11,427 bases of DNA from an uncultured beta proteobacterium (GCA_903944255.1 CAJARE010000222.1:1-11427), one strand, 5' to 3'; shown: positions 1 to 6,991, counted from the first letter of the stretch. Made by a program: numbers and translations. Notes: generated by a model not told the origin, from the sequence alone.

Positions 1-1564
1 CCTTATCTTGGTCGCTAAAGACCATCACTGCTGCTGAACCAATAAAGCATCCATAGGGCTGCAATGTATCGAAGTCCAAAGGAATGTCATTCATGGTTGC
101 AGGGAGAATTCCGCCCGATGCGCCACCTGGTAGATAGCCATAGAACTTGTGACCCTCTTGCATGCCGCCACAGTACTCATCTATCAACTCTTGAATAGTA
201 ATACCCGCTGGGGCAAGTTTGACGCCAGGCTTTTGAACGCGACCACTCACGCTAAAGCTACGTAAGCCCTTGCGGTCATGGCGACCAAAAGAACTAAACC
301 ATTCTGGGCCACGCTGCACGATATCGCGCACCCAGTAAAGCGTTTCAAAATTATGTTCTAGCGTGGGTCTACCAAATAAACCTACTTGCGCAATATAAGG
401 AGGACGCATTCTGGGTTCACCACGCTTACCTTCAATACTCTCAATCATGGCAGATTCTTCACCGCAGATATAGGCCCCTGCTCCGCGACGTAGTTCAATA
501 GTCGGCAATTTAAATGGGGGGTTCGCTTTGAGCTTCTCTAGTTCAATCTCTAGTAACTCACGACAACCGTGATACTCATCACGCAAATAGATATAACAGG
601 CATCGATACCAACCACACTTGCAGCAATCAGTAATCCCTCTAAAAAGCGATGCGGATCACGCTCTAAGTAGGTGCGGTCCTTAAAGGTTCCTGGTTCGCC
701 TTCATCGATATTGACGGCCATGAGTTTTGGTGCAGCCTGATCTTTAACAATCCGCCATTTACGTCCTGCTGGAAAACCTGCACCGCCAAGGCCGCGAAGT
801 CCTGAGCTTTCCATTGCTTTAATAATGCTTTCGGCATCTTTTTTACCTTCAGCAATTTCTTTTGCTAAGGCATAGCCACCTTGTTTGCAATACGACTCAT
901 AGCCTACATATCCAGGTGAGACAGCTTGATGTTCACCCTGTGGAGAAATACCCTGTTCTGCTAATACACCCGGATCAAAATTGGCATCATCACTGGCTAG
1001 AGGTTGAGTCCTTTGATTATTGTTGACAGCAGCGCTAACTTTGTCTGTTGTTGCAAAGAGCACAGGATATTGATGTACCACTGCTACAGGGGCTTGCTCA
1101 CAACGACCAACACAAGGAGCAGCAACGACTTTTATTTTGTCATTACCCAATATAGAGGGTAATTTTTTCAAGAGTTTTTGTGCGCCAGCTAACTCACAGG
1201 CAATGCCATCACAGACCCGAACAGTAATGTCAGCTACAGGATCATTGCCGCGCACCACTTCAAAGTGGTGATAGAAAGTAGCAACCTCATACACCTCAGC
1301 CATTGGCAAATTCATTTCTTTTGCTAAAGCGACTAAATGACGATCATGCAAGGCCCGATACTCATCATTGAGTTTATGAAGATTTTCAATTAGTAAATCA
1401 GGACGATGTACAGCTCCGCCGACGAGACGGCGCACTTCTGCCAAAGAGGCATCATCAGGCTGACGACCTTTAAGCTTACTTTTACGACGAATGGTCTCCC
1501 TTAAATCATCAGCCGTTGCAACAGCAACCGCTTTGACTTCTCCAGAAGGTTTGGGATGATTCAT
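1..1564 (-). CDS. fdsB: NAD-dependent formate dehydrogenase beta subunit, NuoE-NuoF fusion (partial, 3' end outside window)
   Basis: This is the diaphorase subunit of a soluble formate dehydrogenase. It should pass electrons from the molybdenum subunit through Fe-S centres to FMN and then NAD+. My own translation from the ATG at 1562-1564 gives 521 codons without a stop, and the frame continues past the left edge. Residues about 20-165 form a NuoE-like [2Fe-2S] domain with C118-x4-C123 and C151-x3-C155. From about residue 250 a NuoF-like domain follows, with the glycine-rich GLGGAGFPAG segment, the NIDEGEPGTFKDR block and GAGAYICGEES. The segment YGYLPGGASGGILPA resembles formate dehydrogenase subunits rather than hydrogenase HoxF. 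The [4Fe-4S] cysteine motif expected near the C-terminus lies outside the window. An in-frame TAG sits 13-15 bases upstream of the ATG, so this start is firm, although the ribosome binding site is weak. The catalytic subunit is expected beyond the left edge. Confidence 0.9.
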   Translation of the reverse strand, partial: MNHPKPSGEVKAVAVATADDLRETIRRKSKLKGRQPDDASLAEVRRLVGGAVHRPDLLIENLHKLNDEYRALHDRHLVALAKEMNLPMAEVYEVATFYHHFEVVRGNDPVADITVRVCDGIACELAGAQKLLKKLPSILGNDKIKVVAAPCVGRCEQAPVAVVHQYPVLFATTDKVSAAVNNNQRTQPLASDDANFDPGVLAEQGISPQGEHQAVSPGYVGYESYCKQGGYALAKEIAEGKKDAESIIKAMESSGLRGLGGAGFPAGRKWRIVKDQAAPKLMAVNIDEGEPGTFKDRTYLERDPHRFLEGLLIAASVVGIDACYIYLRDEYHGCRELLEIELEKLKANPPFKLPTIELRRGAGAYICGEESAMIESIEGKRGEPRMRPPYIAQVGLFGRPTLEHNFETLYWVRDIVQRGPEWFSSFGRHDRKGLRSFSVSGRVQKPGVKLAPAGITIQELIDEYCGGMQEGHKFYGYLPGGASGGILPATMNDIPLDFDTLQPYGCFIGSAAVMVFSDQDK

Positions 1565-1616
1565 GGCTTGTAGTCTCTAATCTTCTGTCTCATCGCCATC
1601 AGCGGTGAGATGTATT

Positions 1617-1646
1617 TTCATATTCCAATTTGACTAAGCCAGGCAA
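1617..1646 (-). promoter_or_regulatory. Possible sigma-70 promoter of the formate dehydrogenase gene
   Basis: On the minus strand, TTGCCT (1641-1646) is followed after 18 bases by TATGAA (1617-1622). Each matches the sigma-70 consensus at four of six positions, and the pair ends about 50 bases before the start codon. The -35 hexamer lies inside the inverted repeats at 1628-1674, which would suit a regulated promoter. The match is modest and rests on inspection only. Confidence 0.3.
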
Positions 1647-1674
1647 ACTCTTTGCCCAGACAAACTAGTCAAAT
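1628..1674. repeat. Nested inverted repeats upstream of the formate dehydrogenase gene
   Basis: An outer 9-bp inverted repeat, ATTTGACTA (1628-1636) and TAGTCAAAT (1666-1674), encloses an inner one, GGCAAA (1642-1647) and TTTGCC (1651-1656), separated by three bases. It lies in the 191-bp gap between the lipoprotein and formate dehydrogenase genes and overlaps the possible -35 element. It could be an operator for a regulator (LysR-type proteins control some fds operons) or an RNA hairpin. The sequence alone does not decide between these. Confidence 0.5.
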
Positions 1675-1732
1675 AACCGACTGATTTTGGGTTATTTCAC
1701 CCTCTAAGTCCTTGACGCCGCTCAAGGTATTC

Positions 1733-1757
1733 AAATAAGGGTAAACCCTTATTTTTT
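1733..1757 (-). terminator. Hairpin terminator at the end of the lipoprotein gene
   Basis: Arms AAATAAGGGT (1733-1742) and ACCCTTATTT (1745-1754) are perfectly complementary and adjoin the lipoprotein stop codon at 1756-1758. Read on the minus strand the stem is followed by a short, interrupted T run. The longer T run is on the plus strand, where no gene needs it. It probably separates the lipoprotein transcript from formate dehydrogenase, perhaps incompletely. Confidence 0.55.
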
Positions 1758-1977
1758 AAAGTAAAGAAGGTCTAGGTCTGTCGCCAGGAGGAAGGGAGTA
1801 ATCCATCTGACGCTCATAAAGACGGGCACGGTAGCAGTCGTTATAGCCCGGACTCCCAATTTGCCAACCAATAGAGGTGCAATCGTCTTGAGCAGCAGAT
1901 TCAATTGAGCCACAAGCAGAGAGGCCGAGCACAGCGAATGTAGAAGCGAGAAGGAGGCGCAATTTTGTTGAATTCAT
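1756..1977 (-). CDS. Small lipoprotein of unknown function
   Basis: This is a 73-residue protein with a clear lipoprotein signal. It has basic residues K5 and R7, a hydrophobic stretch at residues 8-18, and a lipobox L19-S20-A21-C22, so it should be lipidated at C22 and anchored in a membrane. The mature part is only about 52 residues. It holds a cysteine pair, C33 and C48, spaced by 14 residues with glycines at 37, 41 and 44 and an aromatic residue before the second cysteine. Short proteobacterial lipoproteins of unknown role often carry a similar C-x3-G-x3-G arrangement. The cysteines could form a disulfide (inference). The tail is rich in proline and arginine. The start is the only one that gives the signal sequence. 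It is followed by a hairpin terminator and diverges from the DUF1080 gene. Confidence 0.72.
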   Translation of the reverse strand: MNSTKLRLLLASTFAVLGLSACGSIESAAQDDCTSIGWQIGSPGYNDCYRARLYERQMDYSLPPGDRPRPSLL

Positions 1978-2109
1978 ACCGTAAGTCTACTGGATTCTAG
2001 GCTCCAGGTTAAGGGAAAGTGTTGACTTGTCTAATTTAAGCAATCTCAGTAAAAATAGACCCAAGAAGCACTATTAAAAAATAAAAAATACGAGAAACGG
2101 GAGAACTTC

Positions 2110-2703
2110 ATGAAATCGATACACCAAAGGGTTGCAGCAATTGTCTTTGCATTTGCTAGTGCTCTACTTTCTATCAGCCCTGTCAATGCCCAATCATCCG
2201 ATGGCTATAACAGCTTAATGGATGGGGCGAGCTTAGATAGCTGGAACATTATTGGTAATGCAAACTGGAATATTGGTAAGGGCATGATCGAAAGTAACAA
2301 GCCTACTGGATTTTTAGTGAGCACAAAGAGTTATAAAAATTTCATTATTCGTGCAGAGTTCTGGGCTGAATCCAATACGAATAGCGGTATCTTTATTCGT
2401 TGCCAAGATCCCAATAAGGTTACTGCTGCAACTTCATATGAGGTCAATATTTGGGATACGCGCCCTGGCCAAGAATATTCCACTGGCGCAATTGTGGATG
2501 TAGCTAAAGTGAATCCCATTCATAAAGCAGGCGGTCGTTGGAATACGATGGAAATCGTTGCCAACGGCTCTCAGCTAAAAGTATCGATGAATGGCGCAGT
2601 CACAGTTGATGTAAAAGACAGTAAGTTTGCAGACGGACCAATCGCTTTGCAATCTGCTGGTGGCACTATTAAGTTTAGGAAGCTAGAGATTAAGCCGATT
2701 TAA
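2110..2703 (+). CDS. Secreted DUF1080 (3-keto-disaccharide hydrolase domain) protein
   Basis: This 197-residue protein starts with a signal peptide at about residues 1-27 (hydrophobic core 9-20, likely cut after V-N-A). The rest is a single DUF1080 domain, a concanavalin-like beta sandwich. Visible family landmarks are D38-G-A-S-L-D-S-W45, N91-S-G-I-F-I-R97, Y110-E-V-N-I-W-D116, TGA at 125-127, W144-N-x-M-E-I-V150 and G176-P-I-A-L-Q181. Some members of the family hydrolyse glycosides, including 3-keto-sugars; which substrate this one uses, or whether it is catalytic, cannot be read from the sequence. A GGGAG ribosome binding site lies seven bases before the ATG. The gene stands alone, divergent from the lipoprotein and closed by a strong terminator. 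No sugar 3-dehydrogenase or other glycoside gene is nearby. Confidence 0.85.
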   Translation: MKSIHQRVAAIVFAFASALLSISPVNAQSSDGYNSLMDGASLDSWNIIGNANWNIGKGMIESNKPTGFLVSTKSYKNFIIRAEFWAESNTNSGIFIRCQDPNKVTAATSYEVNIWDTRPGQEYSTGAIVDVAKVNPIHKAGGRWNTMEIVANGSQLKVSMNGAVTVDVKDSKFADGPIALQSAGGTIKFRKLEIKPI

Positions 2704-2724
2704 TCCAAGAGTCTTCATCAATAG

Positions 2725-2748
2725 AAAGCCACCTACCGGTGGCTTTTT
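2725..2748 (+). terminator. Rho-independent terminator of the DUF1080 gene
   Basis: A 9-bp stem pairs AAAGCCACC (2725-2733) with GGTGGCTTT (2738-2746) around the loop TACC, and a T run follows on the plus strand. It lies 22 bases after the DUF1080 stop and between two convergent genes. The stem could also act on transcripts from the YciI-like gene, but the T run on that side is poor. Confidence 0.85.
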
Positions 2749-2779
2749 CATTCATGATCCAGCATTGTCAATTCATGGG

Positions 2780-3082
2780 TTAGGCAGGAGGAAAGCCCAC
2801 CTTTTGTGCCCACATATTATTAAAGGCATGAATCACTGGTTTTTCATAAACACCAGCTTTGGTATAAGGCTCATCTTTTAACCAAGCCTCTACATCTGCT
2901 CTACTCGCAAAGTCTATTGCCAATAGACTACCAATCGGTGTCTTACCATCATCAGATATCAAGGGGCCTGCAAAGGCCATACGATCAGATAGTTGCGCAA
3001 GATAAGCGCGATGCTCTGGTCTTACTTGAATTCGTAACTCACCGGTGCCAGGGCGATCCATCAGCAAGATTGCAAATATCAT
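2780..3082 (-). CDS. YciI-family protein
   Basis: This 100-residue protein covers a single YCII-related domain, a small ferredoxin-like fold usually found as a cytoplasmic dimer. The family signature is visible: R21-P-E-H24-R-x-Y27-L28, then G39-P-L-I-S-D-D45-G46, then the IDF...A..W segment and EPYTKAGVYEKPVIHAF. H24 and D45 correspond to the conserved His-Asp pair proposed to be an active site in the family. The physiological reaction of most members is not known. GGAG lies seven bases before the ATG. The gene is probably transcribed alone: upstream on the same strand is the terminator after tRNA-Ser, and the DUF1080 gene converges on it. There is no linked sigma factor, unlike some YCII-domain loci. 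Confidence 0.85.
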   Translation of the reverse strand: MIFAILLMDRPGTGELRIQVRPEHRAYLAQLSDRMAFAGPLISDDGKTPIGSLLAIDFASRADVEAWLKDEPYTKAGVYEKPVIHAFNNMWAQKVGFPPA

Positions 3083-3159
3083 ATTGTCTCCATTGAGGTG
3101 TTTTAAGGTATTTTGAGTTTTTGTGTCGTATTGGAATATTACGGGATTTTGAAAATAAT

Positions 3160-3181
3160 AAAACCACCCGAAGGTGGTTTT
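3160..3181 (-). terminator. Rho-independent terminator downstream of tRNA-Ser
   Basis: Perfect 9-bp arms AAAACCACC (3160-3168) and GGTGGTTTT (3173-3181) enclose the loop CGAA. On the minus strand the stem runs into TTTTATTATTTT. It begins eight bases after the tRNA CCA end, as expected for a terminator of a single tRNA transcript. Confidence 0.85.
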
Positions 3182-3189
3182 AGTGCTAC

Positions 3190-3280
3190 TGGCGGAAGAG
3201 GCGGGATTCGAACCCGCGGTAGGCTATTAACCTACGCACGCTTTCCAGGCGTGTGACTTAAACCGCTCATCCACCCTTCC
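3190..3280 (-). tRNA. tRNA-Ser (anticodon GGA)
   Basis: This is a 91-nt class II tRNA with the 3' CCA encoded (3190-3192). The acceptor stem pairs GGAAGGG with CUCUUCC, with one G-U pair, and the discriminator base is G. The T arm carries GGTTCGAATCC. The anticodon loop CTGGAAA places GGA at 3244-3246, reading UCC and UCU serine codons. The long variable arm pairs GTAGG with CCTAC, as expected for serine tRNAs. It is transcribed separately from acs by its own promoter and ends at the terminator at 3160-3181. No integrase or attachment duplication is seen beside it. Confidence 0.96.
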
Positions 3281-3292
3281 GTACAAACGATG

Positions 3293-3321
3293 ATTATACG
3301 TTTGCCGAAAGGGTTTGCCTT
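3293..3321 (-). promoter_or_regulatory. Promoter of tRNA-Ser
   Basis: On the minus strand a perfect TATAAT -10 element (3293-3298) lies 12 bases before the tRNA 5' end, with a weak -35 match AAGGCA (3316-3321) at 17-bp spacing. The -35 element ends only seven bases from the acs stop codon. No acs terminator is visible in this gap, so acs transcripts may read into the tRNA. Confidence 0.6.
3309..3319 (-). repeat. GGCAAACCCTT repeat, copy downstream of acs
   Basis: The 11-mer GGCAAACCCTT reads on the minus strand here and again on the plus strand at 5421-5431, so inverted copies flank acs. This copy overlaps the spacer of the tRNA-Ser promoter. It may be chance. Confidence 0.3.
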
Positions 3322-3328
3322 GGAATGC

Positions 3329-5302
3329 TTAGATTGGCTGCTTGAGTTGTTCCAGAATTGCTGGATTCTCAAGGGTTGAGGTGTCTTGAGTCACTTCCTC
3401 ACCTTTAGCAATCACACGCAAGAGACGTCGCATGATCTTGCCAGAACGGGTTTTCGGTAAGTTATCGCCAAAACGAATGTCTTTTGGTTTAGCAATGGGG
3501 CCAATTTCTTTGCCTACCCAATTACGCAAATCAGTCGCGATCTTTTTAGCCTCATCACCTGTTGGACGACCACCCTTTAGCACCACAAATGCGCAAATAG
3601 CCTCACCAGTCATGTCATCAGGACGGCCCACCACTGCTGCCTCAGCAACTAATGGGTTAGCCACTAAGCTCGATTCGATTTCCATGGTACCCATGCGATG
3701 ACCTGAAACGTTCAAGACATCATCAATACGTCCAGTGATGGTGAAATAAGCAGTATCTTTATTTCGGATTGCGCCGTCACCTGCAAGATACAAAGCACCA
3801 CCTAACTCTTCTGGAAAATACGATTTCACAAAACGATCTGGGTCATTCCAAATAGTACGAATCATGGAAGGCCATGGACGCTTCACCACCAAGATGCCGC
3901 CTTGACCATTTGGGACATCAACCCCAGCCTCATCCACAATTGCTGCCATGATGCCTGGCAATGGTAATGTGCATGAGCCTGGAACCATAGGGGTAGCACC
4001 GGGCAATGGGGAAATCATGTGACCGCCAGTTTCGGTTTGCCAGAAAGTATCTGCAATCGGACAACGTGAACCACCAACATTTTCGTAGTACCACATCCAT
4101 GCTTCAGGGTTGATTGGCTCACCAACTGAACCCAAGAGACGCAATGAGGATAAGTCATAGCTTTTTGGATGAACCGATTCATCATTACTAGATGCTTTGA
4201 TCAGTGAACGAATGGCAGTAGGTGCGGTATAAAAAATAGTCGCTTTGTGTTTTTGAACTGTATCCCAAAAACGGCCTGCATTGGGATAGGTTGGCACACC
4301 TTCAAAAACAATTTCAGTAGCTCCTACAGCCAATGGGCCATAAGTAATATAGGAGTGGCCAGTTACCCAGCCAATATCTGCTGTACACCAGAACACATCG
4401 GTTGGCTTGATATCAAAGGTCCACTTCATTGTGAGAATTGCCCACAGGAGGTATCCGCCAGTAGAGTGCTGAACGCCTTTTGGCTTGCCGGTAGACCCAG
4501 AGGTATACAGAATGAATAAAGGATGCTCGGCACTGACCCACTCTGGCTCACAAGTGGTAGATTCATTTGCGACAACCTCATGCATCCATACATCACGTCC
4601 GGCAACCATTGGAATGGTTCGCCCGGTACGTTGATATACAACAACGTTTTTCACTTTTTCGCATTCACCCAATGCGATGGCTTCATCAACAATGATCTTG
4701 AGAGGTAATTCTTTACCACCACGATATTGCTCATCGGCAGTAATCACTGCTACAGCACCAACGTCAACAATACGTTCTTGCAAGGATTTTGCCGAGAATC
4801 CACCGAATACCACTGAATGTATTGCACCAATACGCGCGCACGCTTGCATGGCAACAATGCCTTCAATTGACATAGACATATAAATAATGACGCGGTCACC
4901 AGACTTGATGCCCATTTTGCGCAATGCATTGGCCATCTTACAAACGCGATCCAGTAACTCTTGATAACTAACGTTGGTGACTTTACCGTCATCTGCTTCA
5001 AAAATAATGGCAGTCTTATTACCGAGACCTTTTTCAATATTGAGATCTAAACAGTTATAAGAAGCATTCGTTGTGCCATCTTCAAACCACTTATAAAAAG
5101 GTATCTTGGACTCATCCAAGACCTTGCTAAAAGGTTTCTTCCAATGGATATTCTCTTTAGCAAGGCGCCCCCAGAAACCCTCATAATCATTCTGCGCTTC
5201 TGCGCACAGTTTGTTATACGCTTCCATGCCTGAAATAGCAGCACCCTTGACAAAGTCTGTAGGTGGGTTAAAAACGCGGTTTTCTTGCATTAACGGTTCC
5301 AT
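3329..5302 (-). CDS. acs: Acetyl-CoA synthetase (AMP-forming)
   Basis: This cytoplasmic enzyme converts acetate, ATP and CoA to acetyl-CoA, AMP and pyrophosphate through acetyl-adenylate. The 657 residues match the usual length of about 650. The N-terminal ACS segment is present. The phosphate-binding motif Y266-TSGSTGKPKG-276, D418-TFWQTETGG-427, T523-GRIDDVLNVSGHR-536 and the C-terminal P616-KTRSGKIMRR-626 are all intact. W421 sits in the pocket position where acetate-specific enzymes carry tryptophan. K622 is the catalytic lysine that is reversibly acetylated in well-studied homologues, so post-translational control is likely, though no acetyltransferase is in view. GAGGG lies nine bases before the first ATG; a second ATG five codons in has no such site. 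Acs diverges from the fumarase gene and stands alone in its transcript. Confidence 0.97.
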   Translation of the reverse strand: MEPLMQENRVFNPPTDFVKGAAISGMEAYNKLCAEAQNDYEGFWGRLAKENIHWKKPFSKVLDESKIPFYKWFEDGTTNASYNCLDLNIEKGLGNKTAIIFEADDGKVTNVSYQELLDRVCKMANALRKMGIKSGDRVIIYMSMSIEGIVAMQACARIGAIHSVVFGGFSAKSLQERIVDVGAVAVITADEQYRGGKELPLKIIVDEAIALGECEKVKNVVVYQRTGRTIPMVAGRDVWMHEVVANESTTCEPEWVSAEHPLFILYTSGSTGKPKGVQHSTGGYLLWAILTMKWTFDIKPTDVFWCTADIGWVTGHSYITYGPLAVGATEIVFEGVPTYPNAGRFWDTVQKHKATIFYTAPTAIRSLIKASSNDESVHPKSYDLSSLRLLGSVGEPINPEAWMWYYENVGGSRCPIADTFWQTETGGHMISPLPGATPMVPGSCTLPLPGIMAAIVDEAGVDVPNGQGGILVVKRPWPSMIRTIWNDPDRFVKSYFPEELGGALYLAGDGAIRNKDTAYFTITGRIDDVLNVSGHRMGTMEIESSLVANPLVAEAAVVGRPDDMTGEAICAFVVLKGGRPTGDEAKKIATDLRNWVGKEIGPIAKPKDIRFGDNLPKTRSGKIMRRLLRVIAKGEEVTQDTSTLENPAILEQLKQPI

Positions 5303-5341
5303 GCTTCACAGCCCTCTATCTAATAATCATCAATCTTTATC

Positions 5342-5379
5342 TGCGAAAATATCGCACAATGACGGAATTACCCAGTCAA
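5342..5379 (-). promoter_or_regulatory. Possible acs promoter with overlapping palindrome
   Basis: On the minus strand TTGACT (5374-5379) is followed at 17 bp by TGCGAT (5351-5356), a poor -10 match. The odd-length palindrome TGCGA-N5-TCGCA (5342-5356) covers that -10 position, where a repressor could block polymerase. The palindrome is plainly present; its role as an operator and the promoter call are inferences. Confidence 0.3.
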
Positions 5380-5406
5380 GACCTTAGAAGATAAGTGAAA
5401 ACACTC

Positions 5407-5429
5407 GGGATTTGCTCTATGGCAAACCC
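5407..5429 (+). repeat. Inverted repeat in the acs-fumarase divergent region
   Basis: GGGATTTGC (5407-5415) and GCAAACCC (5422-5429) pair over eight bases with one bulged A and a six-base loop. No long T run follows, so it is unlikely to be a terminator. It lies 38 bases before the fumarase start codon and could be an operator or a leader hairpin. Its right arm is part of the GGCAAACCCTT repeat at 5421-5431. Confidence 0.35.
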
Positions 5430-5467
5430 TTAAAATAGCTCAAACCTTTATAAATTAGGCAAAAACA

Positions 5468-6991
5468 ATGACCAATATCAAACAAAACGACCTGATTCAA
5501 AGTGTGGCAGATGCCTTTCAGTTCATCTCCTACTATCACCCCAAAGACTTTATTACTGCCATGGGTAAGGCCTATGAGCTAGAAGAGGGTCATGGAGCTA
5601 AGGATGCGATCGCCCAAATATTGACCAATAGCCGCATGTGCGCTGAGGGACACCGCCCTCTTTGTCAAGACACGGGGATTTCTGTTGTCTTTCTCAAAAT
5701 TGGTATGAATGTTCAATGGCCTGACGCCACCATGAGTGTTACCGATATGGTGAATGAAGGTGTACGCCGCGCCTATCTCAATCCAGACAATATGCTGCGT
5801 GCTTCAGTGTTGAGTGATCCTGCTGGCAAACGAAAAAATACGGGTGATAACACCCCTGCTGTCGTCCATTATGAAATCGTTCCAGGTGATGATGTTGAAG
5901 TGATTTGCGCTGCTAAAGGTGGTGGCTCTGAAAACAAAGCGAAGATGGTCATGCTCAATCCCTCTGACTCCATCGTAGATTGGGTATTAAAAACGGTCCC
6001 TACGATGGGTGCGGGTTGGTGTCCGCCGGGAATCCTCGGCATTGGTATTGGTGGTACACCAGAAAAAGCCATGGTAATGGCCAAAGAATCTTTAATGGGG
6101 CCTGTTGATATTCAAGAATTAATTGCTCGTGGTGCTAAAACACGCGCTGAAGAGTTACGTCTTGAGATTTATGACAAAGTGAATAAACTTGGTATTGGCG
6201 CTCAAGGTCTAGGCGGCTTAGCCACGGTGCTCGATGTCAAGATTATGGAATACCCAACGCATGCAGCCTCCTTACCGGTTGCCATGATTCCAAACTGTGC
6301 AGCCACACGTCATATTCATTTCCATTTACATGGTGATGGTCCAGCGAAATTAGAAATGCCCTCTTTATCTGATTGGCCAGATGTCACTTGGACTCCAGAT
6401 GTTCAGAAATCAAAACGTGTGAATTTGGATACCTTAACGCCTGCTGAAGTCGCAAGTTGGAAACCTGGTGAAACACTATTGCTTAATGGCAAAATCTTGA
6501 CCGGTCGTGATGCAGCACATAAGCGTATTCAGGATATGCTGGCAAAAGGCGAAGAGTTACCAGTGAGTTTTAAAAACCGAGTGATTTATTATGTCGGTCC
6601 AGTCGATCCGGTTCGTGATGAGGTTGTTGGTCCAGCTGGACCCACCACTTCGACCCGCATGGATAAATTTACCGAGATGATGCTGGCAAAAACTGGCTTA
6701 ATTGCCATGATTGGTAAAGCAGAGCGTGGGCCTGAAGCAATTGAGGCCATTAAGAAACATAAATCGGCTTATCTTATGGCTGTTGGTGGCGCTGCCTACC
6801 TAGTATCTAAAGCGATTCAAGCATCCAAGGTAGTTGGATTTGCAGACCTAGGTATGGAAGCAATCTATGAATTTGATGTTAAAGATATGCCAGTCACTGT
6901 TGCCGTTAATTCTGAAGGCATTTCGATGCACCATGAAGGTCCTCGTAACTGGCAAGCCAAAATTGCCGGCATTCCAGTCAAGATTATCTAA
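5468..6991 (+). CDS. fumA: Class I fumarate hydratase (4Fe-4S)
   Basis: This enzyme interconverts fumarate and L-malate in the TCA cycle, using a [4Fe-4S] cluster that is typically oxygen-sensitive. The 507 residues cover both the catalytic N-terminal domain and the C-terminal domain of the single-chain form. The three expected cluster cysteines are C66 (HRPLCQDTG), C185 (GAGWCPPG) and C277 (PNCAATRH); their spacing is close to that of E. coli FumA. Also present are GGGSENKAKM (151-160), GIGIGGTPEK (191-200) and the C-terminal GPAGPTTSTRMDKF signature. AGG lies eight bases before the ATG. Upstream is the divergent acs gene; murI follows 33 bp downstream with no terminator between, so cotranscription is possible. 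Its role next to Acs is consistent with acetate-fed central metabolism (inference). Confidence 0.95.
   Translation: MTNIKQNDLIQSVADAFQFISYYHPKDFITAMGKAYELEEGHGAKDAIAQILTNSRMCAEGHRPLCQDTGISVVFLKIGMNVQWPDATMSVTDMVNEGVRRAYLNPDNMLRASVLSDPAGKRKNTGDNTPAVVHYEIVPGDDVEVICAAKGGGSENKAKMVMLNPSDSIVDWVLKTVPTMGAGWCPPGILGIGIGGTPEKAMVMAKESLMGPVDIQELIARGAKTRAEELRLEIYDKVNKLGIGAQGLGGLATVLDVKIMEYPTHAASLPVAMIPNCAATRHIHFHLHGDGPAKLEMPSLSDWPDVTWTPDVQKSKRVNLDTLTPAEVASWKPGETLLLNGKILTGRDAAHKRIQDMLAKGEELPVSFKNRVIYYVGPVDPVRDEVVGPAGPTTSTRMDKFTEMMLAKTGLIAMIGKAERGPEAIEAIKKHKSAYLMAVGGAAYLVSKAIQASKVVGFADLGMEAIYEFDVKDMPVTVAVNSEGISMHHEGPRNWQAKIAGIPVKII

Noticed and set aside
664..855. Small open frame on the minus strand inside the formate dehydrogenase gene
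   Set aside because: It is an out-of-frame shadow; the continuous frame here carries the conserved NuoF motifs.
1..1564. HoxF subunit of an NAD-reducing hydrogenase
   Set aside because: HoxF also fuses NuoE and NuoF, but the visible NuoF region (YLPGGASGGILPA, QVGLFGRPTLEHNFETLYW) resembles formate dehydrogenase beta subunits more closely.
2022..2056. Promoter for the DUF1080 gene starting with TTGACT at 2022-2027
   Set aside because: No acceptable -10 hexamer lies at 16-18 bp; the best A+T-rich stretch is 22 bp away.
3190..3280. Genomic island attachment site at tRNA-Ser
   Set aside because: No integrase gene or direct repeat of the tRNA end was seen, and the neighbours are ordinary chromosomal genes.
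4247..5037. Several open frames overlapping acs on both strands
   Set aside because: None has recognisable motifs, while acs is intact across the whole stretch with all its conserved blocks.
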